A DNA stretch of 64,000 nucleotides. Origin: Candidatus Trichofilum aggregatum. Lineage in GTDB: Bacteria > Chloroflexota > Anaerolineae > Promineifilales > Promineifilaceae. Position 1 is the first letter of the stretch. Each line of letters begins with the position of its first letter. The stretch lies in assembly GCA_016716885.1 (NCBI GenBank), contig JADJUV010000023.1, forward strand, positions 1 through 64,000. The letters are read 5' to 3'. The position numbers and the translations under genes are program-made. Below, piece after piece: positions 28,354 to 36,374 of the stretch. The notes beneath the pieces were generated by a model, which saw only the letters and a list, made by a program, of their open reading frames with translations, had not been told where the DNA came from and made no database searches.

Positions 28354-29592
28354 TTATGTTTCGGCGAAGAGACATTTCAGATAAGCCCCTTCGGGGAAAG
28401 TGATGGGGTGATCGAGGGGATGACCCGTGCGGGCCAATTCTTGGAGAGGGCGACCTTCTTGCCGGGCGGTTTGCTGAACCAGATGGAAAAACTGTTCGGC
28501 GGTGACCCGGCTGGAGCATGAGGCCATGACCAAGATGCCCTCTGGGCGCAAAACGGCCAACCCGGCTGAGACCAGGCGGCCGTAGGCGTTGAGGGCGCGA
28601 CTGATTTCGCTCTGGCTTTTGGCAAATGAGGGGGGATCAATGACGACCATGTCGTAGCGTTGACCGGTGGCGGCCAGATCGGCCAGGTGGGTGAAGGCAT
28701 CCCCGACGAGCAGATGATGTTTCGCGGCCGCGACCTCGGGGATGTCCTGGTTCAGGGTAAAATGGCGGGCCGCTTCGGCCAGGGCCGGGCCGCTGATGTC
28801 CAGACTGGTGACAGAACGTGCTCCCCCACGAGCCGCATAGAGGGAAAAGCCGCCATTGTAGGCAAATACATCCAACACGTCGCGGCCGCGAGCCAGTTCA
28901 CCTACCTTAGCCCGGTTGTCTCGTTGATCCAGGAAAAAGCCCGTTTTGTGCCCTTGCACCACATCGGCGCTGAAGGTGAGGCCATTTTCCTGGAACAGCA
29001 CGGGGCCATCGGCGGGGGTGCCACCCAGCCAGTAACCATCGTATAACCCATGCAGGGCCTGGGGGGTAGCCTGCATGGTGCGGCTGAGGCGCAGTACGAG
29101 ATGATCCAGGGGCGCGGCCGCGCGGATGCCAGCGATGACCTGGGCCAGATGGGGCAACCAGGCCAGGGTGTACAGCTTCAAAACCCCCGTTTCGGCATAT
29201 TTATCCAGAACGAGGCCGGGCAGACCATCATTTTCGCCGTGAATGAGGCGGCAGGCGGTGGTTTGTGGGGTTAGCAGAGGCGCCCGCAAGGCCACGGCGC
29301 GGGCGATGGTGGCTTGAAACCAGGCGCTATCAATGGGGGCGGTTTGGCGGTGTTGGAGCACCTTGACGCGCATGGGGGAGTCGGGATCGTAGAGGCCGAT
29401 AGCCAGAAAACGGCGTTCGCCATCAAACAAAACGGCTAAATCACCGGCCTTGCCTTCATGGCTGAGGCGGCGAATGCCTTGATCGAAGAGCCAGGGATGG
29501 CCGGAGCGCAGGGCGCGGGCGGCGGCGGGGGTCACGTGGATGGCTAAACGTTTGGCGGACGGTTGGGGTAAGGCGGGTAAGGTGGTTTTCAT
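28354..29592 (-). CDS. rlmI: Class I rRNA methyltransferase, RlmI-like (PUA + SAM-dependent MTase)
   Basis: The protein has 412 residues. An N-terminal PUA-like domain (AARALRSGHPWLFDQGIRRLS...AVLFDGERRFLAIGLYDP) is followed by a central domain (GENDGLPGLVLDKYA) and a Rossmann methyltransferase: QGHKTGFFLDQRDNR, VLDVFAYNGGFSLYAARGGA (SAM motif I), VIDPPSFAKS (motif IV) and LVMASCSSRV with the catalytic Cys. RlmI makes m5C1962 in 23S rRNA of E. coli; the exact target here is inferred. It starts 6 bp after the TetR gene stop, so the two are cotranscribed. Confidence 0.88.
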   Translation of the reverse strand: MKTTLPALPQPSAKRLAIHVTPAAARALRSGHPWLFDQGIRRLSHEGKAGDLAVLFDGERRFLAIGLYDPDSPMRVKVLQHRQTAPIDSAWFQATIARAVALRAPLLTPQTTACRLIHGENDGLPGLVLDKYAETGVLKLYTLAWLPHLAQVIAGIRAAAPLDHLVLRLSRTMQATPQALHGLYDGYWLGGTPADGPVLFQENGLTFSADVVQGHKTGFFLDQRDNRAKVGELARGRDVLDVFAYNGGFSLYAARGGARSVTSLDISGPALAEAARHFTLNQDIPEVAAAKHHLLVGDAFTHLADLAATGQRYDMVVIDPPSFAKSQSEISRALNAYGRLVSAGLAVLRPEGILVMASCSSRVTAEQFFHLVQQTARQEGRPLQELARTGHPLDHPITFPEGAYLKCLFAET

Positions 29593-29598
29593 AAGGAG

Positions 29599-30162
29599 TT
29601 AGACCTGCCAGCCCCGGATGTAGGCGTTGACTGCGGCCGCGAACGCCGCGTTCAAATCCCCCCCCCGCTGAAATTGCCCCTTGAGTTCTAACATGACAAA
29701 CCCATGCACCAGGGCTAAAGCGCCACGCAAGGCCGGTAGGGATTGTTCGGTTCCGCTTATGGCGGCCATGATAGCTTGAATGGGCAATACCATTTGCTCA
29801 AGCTGATGGGCATCGGGTCGTTCGTTGGGGTCGGTGGTGGTGAGGGCCAGGCTGTAGGTTTGAGGATGGGCCAGGGCGAAGGTGCGGTAGCTGTGTAGGA
29901 CGGCCTGCAACTGGCTGTGGGGATCAGCCGGAGCGGTGGCTAGCGCGGCCGCGAAGGCGTCAAATAACTCTTGTAAGGTTAGCTCGTTGATAGCCAGGAG
30001 CAGGGCCGCTTTGTTGGGCACGTGCCGGTAAAGGGATGGCGCCTTGATGCCTAACGCGGCCGCGAGATCGGTCAAGGTGAGCGGTTCAACCCCATTGTCC
30101 TCAATGAGGGTGCGGGCGGTGGCGATAATGGTGGGGCGGTCGGTTTGGGATGGATAGGGCAT
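29599..30162 (-). CDS. TetR family transcriptional regulator
   Basis: The protein has 187 residues. N-terminal TetR HTH (IIATARTLIEDNGVEPLTLTDLAAALGIKAPSLYRHVPNKAALLLAI) followed by a ligand-binding half of the WHG type (LHSYRTFALAHPQTYSLALTT). It lies 105 bp after the DUF4260 gene stop and 6 bp before the RlmI-like gene. Ligand unknown. Three octamers (29633, 29945, 30056) fall in Ala runs. Confidence 0.9.
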   Translation of the reverse strand: MPYPSQTDRPTIIATARTLIEDNGVEPLTLTDLAAALGIKAPSLYRHVPNKAALLLAINELTLQELFDAFAAALATAPADPHSQLQAVLHSYRTFALAHPQTYSLALTTTDPNERPDAHQLEQMVLPIQAIMAAISGTEQSLPALRGALALVHGFVMLELKGQFQRGGDLNAAFAAAVNAYIRGWQV

Positions 30163-30183
30163 GGGGGGCGTGGGACGTGTTGC

Positions 30184-30229
30184 GTAGTGCGTGGTGCGTG
30201 TTGCGTCAGAATTCTTTACGCAACACGCA
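30184..30229. repeat. Inverted repeat TAGTGCGTG...CACGCACTA
   Basis: TAGTGCGTGGTGCGTGTTGC (30184-30203) against GCAACACGCACTA (30217-30229), around GAATTC. It lies upstream of the TetR gene and could be its operator or a simple repeat. Confidence 0.5.
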
Positions 30230-30267
30230 CTAACGGAAGGGCGATAGTTGTTTAAAGGAAGTCGCTT

Positions 30268-30666
30268 CTAAACCCGCGACAGATGCGTTTCCTTGAAGCT
30301 AGTCGGGTATTTTAAGCCATAACCGACGGTTCGATCCATGCCAATGTGGGCCAGCCAGATGAGGGAAGCCTGTAAACCCATGTCTGAGCCGGTCAGTAGG
30401 CTGAGGCCACTGAGCAAGAGTGGCCCAGTGTAGGTGTGTCCCAGATTGTACAGAATAGTACCGGTGCGGATATTCCACAGATAACCAAGCATAACCAGGT
30501 CGGGGGTGAGGAGCAACAGGGCGAAGGCCAGCCAGCTATAACCGTGTGAGGCATAAAGGGCCGCGGCCGCGATGAGGACAGCCAGCCCTTCGATGTGGAG
30601 CATCAGTTTGGGCAGGCTGTAACGAATTGTGGTGAGGGAAGAGGTTGTTGTTGACAGGTTCGACAT
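30268..30666 (-). CDS. DUF4260 family membrane protein
   Basis: The start ATG 30666 is six bases after AGGAG. The 132 residues include LMLHIEGLAVLIAAAALYASHG, WLAFALLLLTPDLVMLGYLWN, IRTGTILYNLGHTYTGPLLLSG and LIWLAHIGMDRTVGYGLKYP, matching the DUF4260 pattern of four membrane segments with conserved His and Asp. Function unknown. It is probably cotranscribed with the TetR gene downstream, and TetR may control it. Confidence 0.85.
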   Translation of the reverse strand: MSNLSTTTSSLTTIRYSLPKLMLHIEGLAVLIAAAALYASHGYSWLAFALLLLTPDLVMLGYLWNIRTGTILYNLGHTYTGPLLLSGLSLLTGSDMGLQASLIWLAHIGMDRTVGYGLKYPTSFKETHLSRV

Positions 30667-30750
30667 GATTAACTCCTGAAGGCTAATTGCTTTAGTTTTC
30701 AAGACTAATGATATTAGTTTTTATTATTTTGTCAATAGGCAATAAAAGCA

Positions 30751-30812
30751 GGCCCTCACAGCCCTCTACCAACTCTCTCCCCTTTGGAAGAGGGGCCGGG
30801 GGTGAGGGGCTG
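30751..30812. repeat. C-rich/G-rich inverted repeat, relative of 7339-7425
   Basis: CAGGCCCTCACAGCCCTC on the left and GGGGGTGAGGGGCTG on the right enclose an AGGGG-type hairpin. It lies upstream of the DUF4260 gene (minus strand) in a 236-bp gap that has no gene. Confidence 0.65.
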
Positions 30813-30902
30813 TATAGTCACGATTTTTCTTTTCTCTGTGCTCTCTGCGCCTCTGCGGTTTATTTAATTTTTGCTGGATTAAAGAGGGTGGCTGGAATTT
30901 TA

Positions 30903-31739
30903 TCAGGTGGGGAACTGCCCATGGCGGCCCGCGCCCTGGGCAAACTGTTGAGCACCGGTTAGCCCGGCACTGAGGATAGTATGCAGGCCAAGTTGGAACT
31001 CGTTAGCCATCGCGGCCGCGAACCCCATCTCTTCTTGCTCATACGCCGACAACCGATCCGAGCGCATACAAGCCTGGGGAAACTGGGCCAACTGCCGGGC
31101 CAGCTCTTCGGCCGCCTGGCGTGCCTGTCCGCGTGGCACAACCCGGTTCACCAGCCCCATTTGCAGGGCTTCATCAGCCTGGACGGGCCGCCCGGTGAGG
31201 ATTAAATCCAGGGCACGCCCCAACCCGATGATCCGGGGCAGGCGGACGGTTCCGCCGTCAATGAGGGGCACACCCCACCGACGGCAAAACACGCCCAGCA
31301 CGGCATCTTCTTCCATAACGCGCAAATCACACCAGAGGGCCAGTTCTAGCCCCCCGGCTACGGCATAACCGGCGATGGCGGCGATGACGGGTTTAGACAG
31401 GAGCATTCGTGTGGGTCCCATCGGGCCATCGCCGTCCGGCTGTAGGCGATTGCGCCGGGATTCGTCGGCCATCGCTTTGAGGTCGGCTCCAGCGCAAAAG
31501 GTGCCATTGGCCCCATGTAGAACCCCCACCAGGGCTGACTCGTCGGCCTCAAAGGCCCGGAAGGCGTCGGCGAGCGCGGCCGCGGTCGGGCCGTCCACCG
31601 CATTCTTCACTTCCGGGCGGCTAAGGGTGATGGTGGTGATAGGGCCGGTTTTTTCCAGGGTGATGGGAGGGGAGGGGGGACTCGGGTGGGAACTCCTGGG
31701 AACTCTGGGAACTACTTTGGGAACTTGGGGGATGGTCAA
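30903..31739 (-). CDS. Enoyl-CoA hydratase/isomerase family (crotonase) protein
   Basis: Crotonase fold of about 250 residues: ITLSRPEVKNAVDGPTAAAL, the oxyanion-hole segments GANGTFCAGADLKAMA and AIAGYAVAGGLELALWCDLRV, then FCRRWGVPLIDGGTVRLPRIIG (carrying a possible catalytic acidic position but no typical Glu pair) and EALQMGLVNRVV. The substrate is uncertain. The start shown is TTG 31739 with no ribosome-binding site. The first about 25 residues (PQVPKVVPRVPRSSHP) are encoded by a degenerate GGGAACTC repeat (31686-31730), so the true start probably lies near ITLEKTGPITTITL (about residue 26). Confidence 0.85.
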   Translation of the reverse strand: MTIPQVPKVVPRVPRSSHPSPPSPPITLEKTGPITTITLSRPEVKNAVDGPTAAALADAFRAFEADESALVGVLHGANGTFCAGADLKAMADESRRNRLQPDGDGPMGPTRMLLSKPVIAAIAGYAVAGGLELALWCDLRVMEEDAVLGVFCRRWGVPLIDGGTVRLPRIIGLGRALDLILTGRPVQADEALQMGLVNRVVPRGQARQAAEELARQLAQFPQACMRSDRLSAYEQEEMGFAAAMANEFQLGLHTILSAGLTGAQQFAQGAGRHGQFPT

Positions 31740-31778
31740 TCGTCATTGGCGATTGTCAAACTCGAAACTTGAAACCCC

Positions 31779-32426
31779 TCACTTTTCATACACACTTTGA
31801 AAATGCTCTGTGCGGCCCAGGAAGTGGAGTCGCCAGGTTTCTTGGGGGTGGGGGCGGTCTACGTACTCAAAGTAGGTGATGCTGGTGTTGGCTAACCAGA
31901 GGTTGCATTGCCGCCAAAGGGGGACGTTGCAGATGTTGTCGAAGATGGCGCTGATGATGCCGCCGTGGGCCACAGCGATGATCGTTTGGTCCCGGTGGTG
32001 GTCGAGAAGGTGTTGCAGGAATAATCCGGCGCGGCCGCGGGCGTGATACCAGGTTTCGCCGTCAGTTTCGTTTTCAACCAGGGAAGTAAACGGGGTGGCG
32101 AAGGGGCGGTAAAGGGTGGGCAGGGCGTCGTTGGGGTAGGGGGTGTGGTTGTTGCGGTTGTTGCCGATTTCGCGCAGATAATCGTGCCAGGTGATCTCTT
32201 TTTGGGTCGCGGCCGCGATGGCTCCGGCGGTTTCTCTGGCCCGGCGCATGGTGCTGGCGTAGATGACATTTACCTGTAAGTTATAATCAACGAGCCATTG
32301 AGCGACCGCGGCCGCTTGTTTGTGGCCTAAGTCGGTCAACCCGGCATCCAATTCGGCGCGGGTTGGGGCTTCCCATTCGGGTATATTGACGTAGCTTTGA
32401 CCATGACGGATGAGGTAAAGATGCAT
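31779..32426 (-). CDS. Histidine phosphatase family protein
   Basis: Start chosen at ATG 32426 (AAGGAG upstream), which gives MHLYLIRHGQSYVN; the frame's upstream extension is not protein-like. The 215 residues include the catalytic RHG, GLTDLGHKQAAAVAQWL, STMRRARETAGAIA and VAHGGIISAI with the second His. The branch includes phosphoglycerate mutases, phosphatases and cobalamin-pathway phosphatases; nothing here selects one. Octamers at 32031, 32209, 32308. Confidence 0.9.
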   Translation of the reverse strand: MHLYLIRHGQSYVNIPEWEAPTRAELDAGLTDLGHKQAAAVAQWLVDYNLQVNVIYASTMRRARETAGAIAAATQKEITWHDYLREIGNNRNNHTPYPNDALPTLYRPFATPFTSLVENETDGETWYHARGRAGLFLQHLLDHHRDQTIIAVAHGGIISAIFDNICNVPLWRQCNLWLANTSITYFEYVDRPHPQETWRLHFLGRTEHFQSVYEK

Positions 32427-32810
32427 GATGTTCTCCTTGTGTATGATGGGGGAATTAAAGCACAAGGTGGGAGAAGTGAACAGGGGAGAGTGGAGAGTGT
32501 GGGGCGCGGCCGCGATGATCACAGGGATATGACACGGCGAGGCTGACATCATGGAGACCCTCGTGTACAAAAGGGAAAAGCAATCATTAATTCGACTCTG
32601 GCGAAAATTTGGACGACCTCTGGAAATCTCTTAATCTCTCAGTCTCTTAGTCTCCAGAGGTCAGCACAAAAAACGCCAATGTCGAGCCATTAACTGAAGT
32701 TTGGCAAAAATTAAAACGACCTCTGGAAATCTCTCAATCTCTTGATCTCCAGAGGTCAACCCACAAACGCCAATGTCCCGTCCCTAACAGGATGCCCATC
32801 CCTCATTTAA
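32427..32810. other. Intergenic region with two family C repeats
   Basis: Two copies of GACCTCTGGAAATCTCT...CTCCAGAGGTCA (about 32611-32661 and 32720-32760) with inverted GACCTCTGG/CCAGAGGTC arms, each followed by AAAACGCCAATGTC or ACAAACGCCAATGTC. One GCGGCCGC at 32506. No gene was seen. Confidence 0.7.
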
Positions 32811-33869
32811 TTACGGCTCACCAATCCGTATGCTCCCCGATGACATTTCCAATTGCATATCCAGGCGATTTGTGGCTTCCGCAAAATCTGGGGTTTGCCA
32901 TACCTCCTGATCATCATTGTCATCAACCTGTTCCAGGCGTCGTCCGGGCTGGAAACTACCACTACTACTGTCTACCGTCACGCGCATCGCCATGCTTTCC
33001 GGTAGCAACAGGGTAACACTGCCGGAACTGCCCTCAATGATATAGGTGGACTGACCCGCCCCTGGTAAGGTCATCTGCACCGACCCCGAGGACATATCAT
33101 AATTCATCGTGTAATCCCCATCCGGCAAGAGAAGAGTAGCACTTCCCGACGAGCCATCTATTTCTAAGCTAGTTAGGTCCAAACGGCTTAAATCGGCAGA
33201 AATAGAGCCAGAGGAAAAGTCCAAGGTCAGGTTAGTCGGTGTACGGGGGCTGAGACCCAGGTTCCACGTCATGCCTTCACCGGACCAATTCGCCGGATTG
33301 AGCCAGCTAAACCACTCACCGTTATTGGATGAGGTCTCCAAGTTAACCGTGGCGTGCCCCTGAGTTACTTCATGGTCAAATTGTAGATCACCCTGGTAGC
33401 TCACTTCACCGGCAATCAGGTCGGTACTATCGCTCAGGGCAAACAGGTTGGCCTGGGGGGCTGAGAAATCTATCGTGATATCAGCGGTGCGAATTTCACT
33501 GGCCGGGAAACGAATCGTTTCGGTCTGGAAGGTGGGTTCAGTGCCGCTATATCTTTGCAGTAATGGGATGCGATCCGCAAAGAATAAAACGCCACCAAAT
33601 ACAGCTACGGCAATTAAAGCGACGGTGGCACTACCAATTGTGCCTATGGGACGGGGCATCTGCCGCACAATGACATTTAGGCCGGCAAAAATGAGAAACA
33701 AGGGCCACAAACGCCAGACGGCTCCCCAATGTAGGTCAGGGGCGAACCCCAGGTTCGTGGCGAGAAAGTAGAACCCTAAAGCAATGAGAACAACGGGGCC
33801 AAAGAGGGATGGGCTGTGGCGTCGCGGCTGCGATCCCCCTTCATTGTTACCTGATTCAAATTTAGACAT
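32811..33869 (-). CDS. LiaF-like/DUF4097-like membrane protein with SSGS repeats
   Basis: Start chosen at ATG 33869, six bases after AAAGGAG. The 352 residues have a LiaI/LiaF-type membrane region (SLFGPVVLIALGFYFLATNLGF; WRLWPLFLIFAGLNVIV; a third TM TVALIAVAVFGGVLFFA) and a long extracytoplasmic beta-rich part. In it the sequence SSGS recurs six times at about 20-residue steps (DFSSGSISADL, DGSSGSATLLLPDGDY, DMSSGSVQMTLP, EGSSGSVTLLLPESM, DSSSGSF, EMSSGSIRI), giving a right-handed beta-helix-like pattern as in DUF4097/DUF2154 proteins. These families take part in envelope-stress sensing. It is octamer-free. Confidence 0.8.
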   Translation of the reverse strand: MSKFESGNNEGGSQPRRHSPSLFGPVVLIALGFYFLATNLGFAPDLHWGAVWRLWPLFLIFAGLNVIVRQMPRPIGTIGSATVALIAVAVFGGVLFFADRIPLLQRYSGTEPTFQTETIRFPASEIRTADITIDFSAPQANLFALSDSTDLIAGEVSYQGDLQFDHEVTQGHATVNLETSSNNGEWFSWLNPANWSGEGMTWNLGLSPRTPTNLTLDFSSGSISADLSRLDLTSLEIDGSSGSATLLLPDGDYTMNYDMSSGSVQMTLPGAGQSTYIIEGSSGSVTLLLPESMAMRVTVDSSSGSFQPGRRLEQVDDNDDQEVWQTPDFAEATNRLDMQLEMSSGSIRIGEP

Positions 33870-34031
33870 AGCCAACTCCTTTTAAAGGAAAATGAGATGA
33901 GATGTAGGGTGAGTGCCATCCGTGGTAGGTGAATCCATTCTCACTCACCGACCCCTATACGTGCTGTTCTGAGCAGTGTCGCAGGCAACCGTTGAACCTG
34001 TTTTTCACCCTGTGATAAAGGGTGACCTGCT

Positions 34032-34060
34032 TTGACAACTATACCCCTTTCGTTTAGAAT
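34032..34060 (+). promoter_or_regulatory. Sigma-70-type promoter for the EF-G2 gene
   Basis: TTGACA (34032-34037), 17-bp spacer, TAGAAT (34055-34060). Transcription would start near 34067, giving a 157-nt leader before ATG 34224. The remaining intergenic sequence (33870-34223) shows no gene. Confidence 0.75.
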
Positions 34061-34223
34061 CCAACGGCTATGCGCCTTCGGTGGTTAAGCAAACAGCAAC
34101 TATTTGCAACCTTTTTCCCTCTTGACCTTCTAACCAAGACTATGTAAATGTGCGACTACGCCCTGCTTATCAGGGTGTAATTGTCGTTTGCACCCAAATC
34201 CTAATCAGACGAGGTTATCGGTA

Positions 34224-36293
34224 ATGAAAGAGTATCCAACAAGTGCAATTCGTAATGTAGCTCTGATATCACACAACGGAGCAGGTAAAACGACCCTGGT
34301 TGAGCGTCTCTTATTTGATACTGGTGTAATAACACGTATGGGCAGTGTCCAGGCTGGTACAGCCGCTATGGACTTTGAGGACGAAGAGAAAGCCCGGAAC
34401 AGCTCCGTTTCTCTGGCCGTCGCGCCCATTGAATGGCGAGATGTCAAAATCAATTTGTTAGACGCGCCCGGATATGTGGAGTTTGCCGGTGAGATGAACA
34501 GTGCTCTGCATGTGGTGGAAGGGGCGGTGGTTTTAGTCGAAGCCGTAGCGGGCGTCGAAGTAGGCACGGAGTTGGCCTGGCAGGCCGCCGGTGAATTGAA
34601 TCTGCCCAGGATTGTTTTGGTTAACAAAATGAACCGGGATAATGTTCGTTTTACCCGTGTCATGAATAGCATTAGAGAAAACCTGGACGGCCGTTTTGTC
34701 CAGTTGCAAGTCCCGATTGGCGAAGGGCCATCATTTAAGGGTGTGGTAGACCTGATTTCTATGCAGGCCCGGCTGGGCAACAAAGATGAGCGTGGGCCAA
34801 TTCCACCGGAGTTACAGGAGGCGGTAGATGCCGCCCGGCTGGTGTTAGTGGAAGCGGCCGCGGAAGGGGATGATGACCTTCTGGAGAAATATTTCGCCGA
34901 AGAAGAACTCACCATGGAAGAGATCGTGCGGGGTATTAAATCGGCTGTCAAACAAGGACTGTGTACCCCCATTATGTTTGCGGCCCCTGAAGCAGGTATT
35001 GCCATCATACCCGTACTGGAAGCGCTGCGTGCCCTGATCCCTGCTCCTGATGAACATACCGTACCGGCTGTCAAAGCCAATGGCGGCGAAGTCACGTTAA
35101 CGGATAAAGATGATGGTCCTCTGGCCGCTTTCATCTTCAAAACCGTGGAAGACCGCTTCGGTAAATTGAGTTACATTCGGGTTTATAGCGGTAAACTGAC
35201 CTCAGATAGCCGTGTTTGGGACACGCAGATCAACAGTGAAGTGCGTGTTGGTACATTGAATATCCTTCGTGGGGCTGAACATCTGCCCATATCTATCCTT
35301 CATGCGGGTGATATTGGGGCCGTCGTGAAACTGGGCGACTCAGCCACAAACCACACCTTGTGTGAGCGCAGTAATCAGTTGACCCTGGCCCCCATTGTAC
35401 AACCTGAACCACTCGCTTCGGTTGCTGTGGAGCCGGTTTCCCAGGCCGATGTGGCAAAATTAAATGGTTCCTTGACCCGGCTGGCGGGTGAGGATTTGAC
35501 CATTCGTTGGCACACAGAACCGGCCACGCACCAGACTATTCTTTCGGGTATGGGAACGGTTCATCTGGATATTGCCGTTAAGAAGATGCAATCGAAATTT
35601 GGCGTGGGTATCACCACCTCTATCCCCAAAGTGCCTTACCGGGAGACAATTACCAAAACAAGCTCCACAGAATATACGCACAAGAAGCAGACGGGTGGGG
35701 CGGGGCAATATGCCCGCGTTTTCTTGCGCGTTGAACCCACCAATGGAGAAGTTCCGTTTGAGTTTAGCTCCGAGATTTTTGGTGGTTCGGTGTCTGGGCC
35801 GTTTGTGGCCGCTACGGAAAAGGGTTGTCGGGCGGCGGTAGAAGAAGGTGTGCTTACCGGCTACCCCATTACCGGGGTTAAGGTTGTCATTTTTGACGGT
35901 AAGGAGCACCCGGTTGACTCGAAAGAAATTGCGTTCCAGATTGCGGGACGGGAAGGGTTTAAGCAGGCGGTGCTGAATGCTGGCCCGGCCTTGTTGGAAC
36001 CCATTTATGAAGCGGTGGTGACGGTTCCGGCGGACAATATGGGTGATGTGATGAGCGATTTTAATACCCGCCGCGGCCGCGTCATGGGCATGGATCAGCT
36101 GGGTAACAAAAGCCTTGTCCGGGCCGAAGTGCCCCTGGCCGAAATGCAAACCTACATGGCTGACCTACGTTCTATGACCCAGGGGCGGGGAACCTACGGC
36201 ATGAGGTTTCTCCACTATGGCCGCGTGCCCAGTCACCTGCAAGATCAACTCGTAGCGAAACTCCGCGCCGAGCATAAGAAAGACGAGGAATAA
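34224..36293 (+). CDS. EF-G-like translation GTPase, EF-G2/FusA2 subfamily
   Basis: Start ATG 34224 (MKEYPTSAIRNVALISHNGAGKTTL), with GAGG upstream; the frame is open 12 codons earlier. The 689-residue length matches EF-G. G1 reads HNGAGKTT rather than the canonical HIDAGKTTT; switch I lacks the RGITI motif (RNSSVSLAVAPIEW instead); G3 is DAPGYVEF (usual DTPGHVDF); G4 NKMNRD. Domain III-V patterns are present (TGGAGQYARVFLRVEP, PVDSKEIAFQIAGREGFKQAV, MTQGRGTYGM). Such proteins are EF-G paralogues found beside a canonical fusA. The role is not established here. It has its own promoter and terminator. Octamers at 34854 and 36073. Confidence 0.88.
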   Translation: MKEYPTSAIRNVALISHNGAGKTTLVERLLFDTGVITRMGSVQAGTAAMDFEDEEKARNSSVSLAVAPIEWRDVKINLLDAPGYVEFAGEMNSALHVVEGAVVLVEAVAGVEVGTELAWQAAGELNLPRIVLVNKMNRDNVRFTRVMNSIRENLDGRFVQLQVPIGEGPSFKGVVDLISMQARLGNKDERGPIPPELQEAVDAARLVLVEAAAEGDDDLLEKYFAEEELTMEEIVRGIKSAVKQGLCTPIMFAAPEAGIAIIPVLEALRALIPAPDEHTVPAVKANGGEVTLTDKDDGPLAAFIFKTVEDRFGKLSYIRVYSGKLTSDSRVWDTQINSEVRVGTLNILRGAEHLPISILHAGDIGAVVKLGDSATNHTLCERSNQLTLAPIVQPEPLASVAVEPVSQADVAKLNGSLTRLAGEDLTIRWHTEPATHQTILSGMGTVHLDIAVKKMQSKFGVGITTSIPKVPYRETITKTSSTEYTHKKQTGGAGQYARVFLRVEPTNGEVPFEFSSEIFGGSVSGPFVAATEKGCRAAVEEGVLTGYPITGVKVVIFDGKEHPVDSKEIAFQIAGREGFKQAVLNAGPALLEPIYEAVVTVPADNMGDVMSDFNTRRGRVMGMDQLGNKSLVRAEVPLAEMQTYMADLRSMTQGRGTYGMRFLHYGRVPSHLQDQLVAKLRAEHKKDEE

Positions 36294-36314
36294 GCACGAG
36301 ACTTTTACGAGTAT

Positions 36315-36355
36315 AAAAAGGCCGGGTTCCATTATGAACCTGGCCTTTTTGTTTT
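36315..36355 (+). terminator. Rho-independent terminator after the EF-G2 gene
   Basis: AAAAAGGCCGGGTTC (36315-36329) pairs with GAACCTGGCCTTTTT (36336-36350) with one mismatch. It is symmetric with A- and T-runs and may serve both this gene and the converging membrane gene. Confidence 0.9.
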
Positions 36356-36374
36356 GGGGTAAAACTTGCTCGGC

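Noticed and set aside
31739..31746. ATG upstream of the crotonase frame
   Set aside because: Out of frame with the crotonase core, so it cannot be the start. The true start remains uncertain.
34205..35140. 311-codon minus-strand frame opposite the EF-G2 gene
   Set aside because: Antisense shadow, Ser/Thr/Ala-rich without motifs.
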